Part shown: piece by piece, positions 16,201 through 20,846 of the stretch
Layout of the letters: each line of letters opens with the position of its first letter
Position numbering within the stretch: position 1 is the first letter of the stretch
From: Chlamydiota bacterium
GTDB taxonomy: Bacteria > Chlamydiota > Chlamydiia > Chlamydiales > Rhabdochlamydiaceae
Reading direction: 5' to 3'
Assembly: GCA_013041585.1 (NCBI GenBank)
Contig: JABEVM010000100.1
Location: forward strand, 1 to 20,846
DNA length: 20,846 bases
Notes under the pieces: model-generated
What the model was told of the DNA's origin: nothing
Databases searched by the model: none
What the model saw: only the letters and a program-made list of their open reading frames with translations
Translations under genes and position numbers: made by a program

Positions 16201-19200
16201 GTACGATGACGACTCATTTTGAGAAGCCATAAAACAATCAATACCGAAGATTTTCCAAAACCAGTCGGAGCCTCTAACTCGATGTTCTCAAAAGAAACGG
16301 GATTTGCAAGTTCTTGATAGGCTTGATATTGTGGTGGGAACAACCGTTTATCGGAAAAATATTCAAATAAGAGCACATCCAGATCTTCTGTTGATGCATA
16401 AGACCTCTTCGTACACAGAGTTTGTGTGAGCATCTCCACATGAGAGCGGACTGCATGACTATTTGGATCCATTTTTGTAGGACCATCTAGAAGATGGTTT
16501 AGTTCTGCAAGCTGCGAAAGTGCTCTTGCAAAAAGCTGAGCTTGTGTTTTTGCAATAAGGTACCTAGAAACCTCTTCTTTAAGTTTGTGTAGCTCCGCTA
16601 AAGTAATTCCCGGATGGGCTTCATAAAAAAGTGCATCGCTATCCGCAGACACTGCAAGTAAGATCTCCTCAAAACGCAGCGTTCTTAAAATCTTTCCTTT
16701 TTGCTCTGCTTGAAGTATAGGGTCTTTTATTTTGAAAATACCAAGGATCGTATTTTTACGCTCTTCGGCTTTACCTTCTATTTGAGCCGCAAAATCAGAA
16801 ATCCACTTCATAAGTTTCTTTCTGTTTTCTAGGTTCACTACGTACATCGTTTGGACTTGCAAACTCGCTTTTTTCTCCTCAATTCCGTCCAAAATCCTCT
16901 GGCATACCCGCTTCGTACATGGATCGCTATTCAGAAGGGATCCATAGACATCTTGAAGCTCATTTAAGCTGACAACTTCTTCTGCAATTTGTTTACTTTG
17001 CGTCTCTTCCGAAACACGTGAAAGCAACTGCAATTTTGCTAAATGCTCTACGAGATCAAATCCCTCGATTTGAAAAATGGGTCTCGGCACAGCTGTTTTA
17101 TTCTTTGACTCTGTCGGACGCAAAAGAGAAGGAACTGAGATCGCAGATATGTTCTCTCTAGGTTTAAACTTATTACTAAAAAACCAATCCCTTGTAATCG
17201 GAGAGCGATTCAAATCGATAGAAGTATAGTCATTGTAAATTTTTTCTAGTTCTGATTTAAAATTACCTACGTAATTCAGGTCATTACATAGCTTTTCAAT
17301 TGAAAGATATTTTTCTGGATTATGAGCAACTGTAATAAGGATGACACGAAGCGCTTGGACGTGTTTATTAACATCAAACCGCGAAGTTCGTAAAACTTCT
17401 AAAAGCCTTTTATGATGAGGATGTTTTACATCCTTTGCAACTTTGTAATAATATAAAAAGTTGGCAATGAAAACAGTCCCCGGTCTTAAAGACGATACAA
17501 GTGGCAGAGGATTGTTTACATGCTTTTGCATTCTAGATACTATTTCAGATGTAAGCCATGTAAATTCAATCTCTGGTTTTTCCTGCTCTATTTCGTAAAT
17601 AGTCCCTAAAGACACAATTTTAGGCGGATTTGATGAATTAGCAAGAAATTGCTGGCGCGCAGCAATGATTGGAGAAGTTACTGAGGTGGATGCAATCTTA
17701 AGACATTGTTTCTCTTCTTCTAGAGAAAGCCTATATTCAAATGTATTATTCAACTGACGAATGTAGGAATTGTAATTACCTAAAAGGGGAAATATCCACG
17801 AGTCCAGGAGCTTTGGAGAAGTGGACGCCTGCCAAAGTAAGATAAGCTGGATCCTTATAGAGGCTGCAGCTGGATGCTGGTTTTTACTATCCAATTTTTC
17901 AAGAAGTTCGCAAGATTTCTCATCCCATCCAAAACCTTCTCTTTTGATATTTCTTATCATCGCTTGGGCTTGCTTATAGTCTTGTTTCTTTAGAAAGAGA
18001 TAGACCAAGTACAGGCTTTCATAAAGCGTTTCAGGAGGCTCAATATTTCCTGATTTTTCAACTGTGTACAAAAGAAGACTTGGAAATTGCAATTGCATAG
18101 TCTCTGGAATCACCTTACTTGGAAACTTAGGCTTAAAAGGAGAAATAGTATTGTCTAACCCTAAGAGAACACGAGAGCCTTCTTTATTTCTCAGCATGAG
18201 ATAATGAGAGAATGGTTCAAAGGCTGCGTGACGATCAAAAGAGTCTAAATAATATCCAGGTGGATTTGAGGCCATCCACACCATTTTTCCTTCTGTCAAA
18301 ACTTCTCTAGTGAAAGTCAAAGAAAGCTTAGGAATCGTAATTTGGACGATTTCATTCTTTGTGTTTTTCCAAATGAGAGTTTCCTTGGCAAGATAAAAAG
18401 CAAATACCCTTGCACATAAGGGAGGTGGATTTGTATACGCTGTCGAAAGGGAAAGAGAAGGATTTTCAGGATGACGAATTCTTTCTTTGTCAATTTTACA
18501 GAGAATCCTCTTTTCTTCTCTATCGGTACAGATACATTCCTGAGAACTTGTGCAATACCAAAATTTAGTGTTTTCTACTAAAACACCATCCGAGCAAGGA
18601 TGGTTCTCAGGGAGTTTTGGATCAAAAGGAGAGCGTTTTACCAACTCAAAAAATTCTTCTTTGCCATGAGATGTGATAAACTTCCGATAAATGTGGAAAT
18701 GATTTCCATCTATTGCTAAGAAAGTACGCTGTCCAAACTCGTTGTCGAAAGAAAATTGTCCATTCGCAGTTTTCAGTGTGTTTGATATAGACTTGTAGGG
18801 AAAATCTGCATGGAGTAAAACCCACCTTGGAATTCGACTACTTTCTACATCTCTACGAGATAAAAAATTACGTTCTGCTCTTTGAAAATCTAAAGATACC
18901 TGTGTGGAAGAAGTTTTTTCTAATGAAAGGCTTAATTTATTTAAAGATAGGTACGCTTCAAAACAAAGCTGGTCTAATTTGGGGTTCCAGAGACAATAAG
19001 GGCCAAAAGCTACAATTTGAGAGAGGATTTTTTCCTTATCTTCTTTGCTTGTGATAGGCTTATCAGTAAGAGCTATCATTCCCATAAGATGTTTTGCCAA
19101 AAAGGCTACTTCGCGTGTCACATCGACTTTAGCGGCACTTGCAAACAAAAGAACCTGCATATACACCCGAATCAAGTGCATATGTACATCAAGCCACTGC

Positions 19201-20846
19201 CTTCCCCTCGTTTTGAGAATATGCGACTGAAAAAATTCAAACAGACAGTCCTTTACAAGGCTGTTTTCCTTCATAACCTCTTCGATTACAAAAAAATCTC
19301 CTTTGTCAGATTTTCGAAAAAGCCCTACAGATAAAAAGACAGAAAATACAGGTGATGTAAGACGACCAGCATGTTCTGAAAAGTATTTAATCCACATAGG
19401 GATGCTAAGGTCGGAATAGAGCTGATTTGAAAGAAGCTGCTGCACCTCTAAAGGTGCAATCTCATCACCTTGAGATAATTTCTTAACTTCTCTTTCTCTT
19501 AAAATACTGTTTTGACCCTGAGGATATTTAGAAAGATCAGGAACGTTTACAAAATCAAGATCATCGCGTTTAGCTAAATTATCATGAGTATGTAGATAAA
19601 TACCGCTAAGAAGACTTTGTTCTGTGTTTGCTTTTGTAACAGCAGACCAATCCCATGTAACTAGACTCAATGTAGGTTTTTGATAAAAAGAAGAGAAGAA
19701 TTCAAGTCTTGCAGGAAGCCTATAATAAGATCTGTTTTTCAACTGCCCAGTAGCAATATAAAACGTAAAAACACAAGATAAATAACCTTGGACTAAACTT
19801 GCGAACGAATCAGGTAGATTAGAAAGATAATCAATATTCGTAGCTAGCATCGGACCCATTAGTTCTAATGAATGCTTTTTCACGTAATCCGAATATATCC
19901 TGTCTAAAAATTCGGCAACTTTTTGTTTCAATTTGGGATTCTTTTCAAGCATTTCCTTCAAATAAGCTGTATGAGGGTCTTGTAATATATCTCGAACAGT
20001 TTCGAACTCTTTATTATATAAATAAGCCCACTCTTCAGAGTAGGATAATTCTATTTTGAGATTTAGATAATTATCAGTCTTAGAATATCTTTCTAAAATT
20101 ACTACGCCCGATCTATACGTCTCAGCCTCCCATGGACTCATAGGACGAAAATGTCCCTTAGATATTTGTAATACAGTAAATAAAGAGCATGCGAAATACT
20201 CGATTAGTTCCTTAGGAAGAGAAAATTTTTCCCCTGCCACAATTGAGATCGCAAAAGATTTTAAGCAGACTGTTGCGCAAGTAGAGGTAATAGATAGATT
20301 CCCGGAACCCACTCTTTCAGCCTCTATGTAGTTTTTCATAAGAGTTGAGAGATTTCTCAGCTCCTCTTCGCTTACTTGAGAGATCCAATAAGGATCTAAG
20401 CTAGATGGAATTCTTTCAAAAGTTTCGAGTATTAGACATTGAGCTTCTTTAAATTGCCTTTTATCTTGAAGCATTTGAGATTTTCTTCTTGTTTCCGCAA
20501 TCAATTCTTTAGTTTGCAATTGTGGAGAAACCTTCAGAGTTTGATCTTTTGTTTTTGAGGAAATTGTAGAGGGAGATTTTCCCGTTGGAATCGAAAGTCC
20601 ATATTTTTGGTTATCTTGCAAAGCTTGGCTAATTGGAATCTGAGCTTCTTGAATTTTACGAACGTGGCCATGTAAAACGGGAACAATCCTTTTTTCTACT
20701 TTTTCGATAAAAGCGTTTGTCTCCTGAAGTTCTACACTATCAATTTCCTTTTCTCGATATAATTTAATGGCGCGCCTTCCCATTTTACTTAGGGATTGCT
20801 GTATTACGTCGGCGCTTTGCGCATCGATTTCATAGTACTCTAACAC
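13200..20846 (-). CDS. Giant helicase-like protein resembling the DUF3638/DUF3645 family, 5' end probably outside the window
   Basis: An open frame of 2,548 codons. Its first in-window codon is a GTG at the very edge, so the real start is probably further right. Walker A is PTGFGKSS at residues 1527-1534 (K1532), inside NIELEAPTGFGKSSVLIVLW. A DE-type Walker B candidate is FIDESKESLD, with D1657 and E1658. LIDGGGTFRDLSSLD lies near D2045, a glycine-containing IGSEVP near G2119, and helicase motif VI QMIGRMRKLKSGQ at Q2145-R2151. The order and wording match what I recall of DUF3638/DUF3645 proteins of fungi and other eukaryotes and of environmental chlamydiae. Residues 1-680 are mostly helical, 680-910 look beta-rich with a cysteine cluster at 751-783, and an acidic patch lies near 2320-2345. 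There are no membrane segments. ATP-driven action on nucleic acid or protein is likely; the real activity is unknown. Confidence 0.85.
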   Translation of the reverse strand: MLEYYEIDAQSADVIQQSLSKMGRRAIKLYREKEIDSVELQETNAFIEKVEKRIVPVLHGHVRKIQEAQIPISQALQDNQKYGLSIPTGKSPSTISSKTKDQTLKVSPQLQTKELIAETRRKSQMLQDKRQFKEAQCLILETFERIPSSLDPYWISQVSEEELRNLSTLMKNYIEAERVGSGNLSITSTCATVCLKSFAISIVAGEKFSLPKELIEYFACSLFTVLQISKGHFRPMSPWEAETYRSGVVILERYSKTDNYLNLKIELSYSEEWAYLYNKEFETVRDILQDPHTAYLKEMLEKNPKLKQKVAEFLDRIYSDYVKKHSLELMGPMLATNIDYLSNLPDSFASLVQGYLSCVFTFYIATGQLKNRSYYRLPARLEFFSSFYQKPTLSLVTWDWSAVTKANTEQSLLSGIYLHTHDNLAKRDDLDFVNVPDLSKYPQGQNSILREREVKKLSQGDEIAPLEVQQLLSNQLYSDLSIPMWIKYFSEHAGRLTSPVFSVFLSVGLFRKSDKGDFFVIEEVMKENSLVKDCLFEFFQSHILKTRGRQWLDVHMHLIRVYMQVLLFASAAKVDVTREVAFLAKHLMGMIALTDKPITSKEDKEKILSQIVAFGPYCLWNPKLDQLCFEAYLSLNKLSLSLEKTSSTQVSLDFQRAERNFLSRRDVESSRIPRWVLLHADFPYKSISNTLKTANGQFSFDNEFGQRTFLAIDGNHFHIYRKFITSHGKEEFFELVKRSPFDPKLPENHPCSDGVLVENTKFWYCTSSQECICTDREEKRILCKIDKERIRHPENPSLSLSTAYTNPPPLCARVFAFYLAKETLIWKNTKNEIVQITIPKLSLTFTREVLTEGKMVWMASNPPGYYLDSFDRHAAFEPFSHYLMLRNKEGSRVLLGLDNTISPFKPKFPSKVIPETMQLQFPSLLLYTVEKSGNIEPPETLYESLYLVYLFLKKQDYKQAQAMIRNIKREGFGWDEKSCELLEKLDSKNQHPAAASIRIQLILLWQASTSPKLLDSWIFPLLGNYNSYIRQLNNTFEYRLSLEEEKQCLKIASTSVTSPIIAARQQFLANSSNPPKIVSLGTIYEIEQEKPEIEFTWLTSEIVSRMQKHVNNPLPLVSSLRPGTVFIANFLYYYKVAKDVKHPHHKRLLEVLRTSRFDVNKHVQALRVILITVAHNPEKYLSIEKLCNDLNYVGNFKSELEKIYNDYTSIDLNRSPITRDWFFSNKFKPRENISAISVPSLLRPTESKNKTAVPRPIFQIEGFDLVEHLAKLQLLSRVSEETQSKQIAEEVVSLNELQDVYGSLLNSDPCTKRVCQRILDGIEEKKASLQVQTMYVVNLENRKKLMKWISDFAAQIEGKAEERKNTILGIFKIKDPILQAEQKGKILRTLRFEEILLAVSADSDALFYEAHPGITLAELHKLKEEVSRYLIAKTQAQLFARALSQLAELNHLLDGPTKMDPNSHAVRSHVEMLTQTLCTKRSYASTEDLDVLLFEYFSDKRLFPPQYQAYQELANPVSFENIELEAPTGFGKSSVLIVLWLLKMSRHRTLVMKTLPASLLVSAQMILRKILGLHFDKHFLVIQFERSQASNLDYLRRLNKSLLDAKGKIILCSIDTLHRLCNLQLKQSLHDKEDDQVTEELIAIRRSIMEKVANFIDESKESLDIRQRFDYALGAPIKVSEAGCKQTMDIFRMLLTEDILAKYNFEFLPQFASPRKISITKENYTSDLLPILAKRALVYLNFSAIFPESREKSQAVQRLQAIGSHLGSQPASGTIHELATKDLLGQKLTKQEREMLTAALKKHPELHSKFDKIQQQLTRFLPQTLTRNYKEHYGLILGAQSRSAKPLRYGVPKLKSEFSTVEELKDFTIQANLREPLRDIDVKNYLHKLTTDFMLDPESTSVTSKYKLYKQFAGKLKLPEIGNFSDAAIVNLLNFLNNPKNLTDKMAFIEVVLLSEVTYFKKKVTSSPFQVIRAQHQVHSASGTVEPDTLPKKMKTKEKKSTPIDNLVALWKSSQDKVHIITSTNILERVRETLQKDLAARVLIDGGGTFRDLSSLDMAQHILKLTANQIPPVQGVSFFDENGKRFILHRNHTVAVPAETSSLQPSEVFVVIRQYKAIGSEVPMQITAKALVTVSRTTPHDFFVQMIGRMRKLKSGQKLQIVTPREESDVMLKKLRKKTTDTLLLRDTLQHSCLVQGDTKGKDNFFAVYRCLEDIVEEQLWKHLKTNCSVRTLREVFFAMESLLVKSTEEEDSVRGNEEASEVEIHEAVKRLKSGYFKALERLQKEHPKLGIDIKKIEQEFDAYVDYDKLPFMVMMGTLDEQEAVVEAEEENIAENEIELEQVLHAALPGVNYTPKSPTNWDGNYIQQESKATSSSELGIKILEFPNMNQVTDNVIVNQVVRKPGYQYLIIRDRNSDSYSYMPLDLYDARAVFTYMKKHGGNLQNPSTKDKDYLFCSGDAVLAFDGSNSTLDSNHPEIIKIRILNKIQCGIAKISLAEERFLQIYLRDQNIRKSFIEFIEKYSVAWPHMKDLLEKVNINFTSSIRSRL

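Noticed and set aside
13200..20846. Giant frame as several fused or frameshifted genes
   Set aside because: The frame is continuous over 7.6 kb with no stop, no ribosome-site-plus-start pattern inside that looks better than chance, and motifs in one consistent order.

Overview
The window looks like chromosome from a member of the Chlamydiota outside the classical Chlamydiaceae (an amoeba- or arthropod-associated, 'environmental' chlamydia). The reasons are the leuS-waaA pair and the smpB-dnaN-recF run, both arrangements I recall from chlamydial genomes; an AT-rich base composition; several proteins that look specific to the phylum; and one giant helicase-like protein of a kind I associate with environmental chlamydiae and eukaryotes. 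The genus cannot be fixed from sequence alone.

Left part (1-2743): on the minus strand, a small DsrE-like sulfur-relay protein lies downstream of an exported protein in which about a quarter of residues are methionine. Across a promoter region containing an inverted repeat, a TauE/SafE-type anion exporter runs on the plus strand. Its 3' end overlaps by 56 bp the 3' end of an unrecognised 211-residue protein on the minus strand. A 315-bp gene-free stretch follows, holding an 11-bp inverted repeat upstream of tpx.

Middle part (2744-7577): thiol peroxidase (tpx) and a nucleoside 2-deoxyribosyltransferase-like protein run rightward. They meet the leftward leuS-waaA operon (leucyl-tRNA synthetase and Kdo transferase), in which the genes are 3 bp apart.

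Right-centre (7578-11987): divergent from leuS is an unrecognised 478-residue protein with repeated winged-helix-like units. Then come smpB (ribosome rescue), dnaN (sliding clamp) and recF (recombinational repair), all in one direction with short gaps.

Right part (11988-20846): a 354-residue membrane protein of unknown function converges with a giant minus-strand reading frame. That frame has at least 2,548 residues and its true start is probably beyond the window edge. Its C-terminal 1,000 residues carry a Walker A motif, a DE-containing Walker B-like motif and a QxxGRxR helicase motif VI. The order resembles the DUF3638/DUF3645 giant proteins known mostly from eukaryotes. This is the most unusual object in the window. 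I see no tRNA, rRNA, CRISPR array or insertion sequence.
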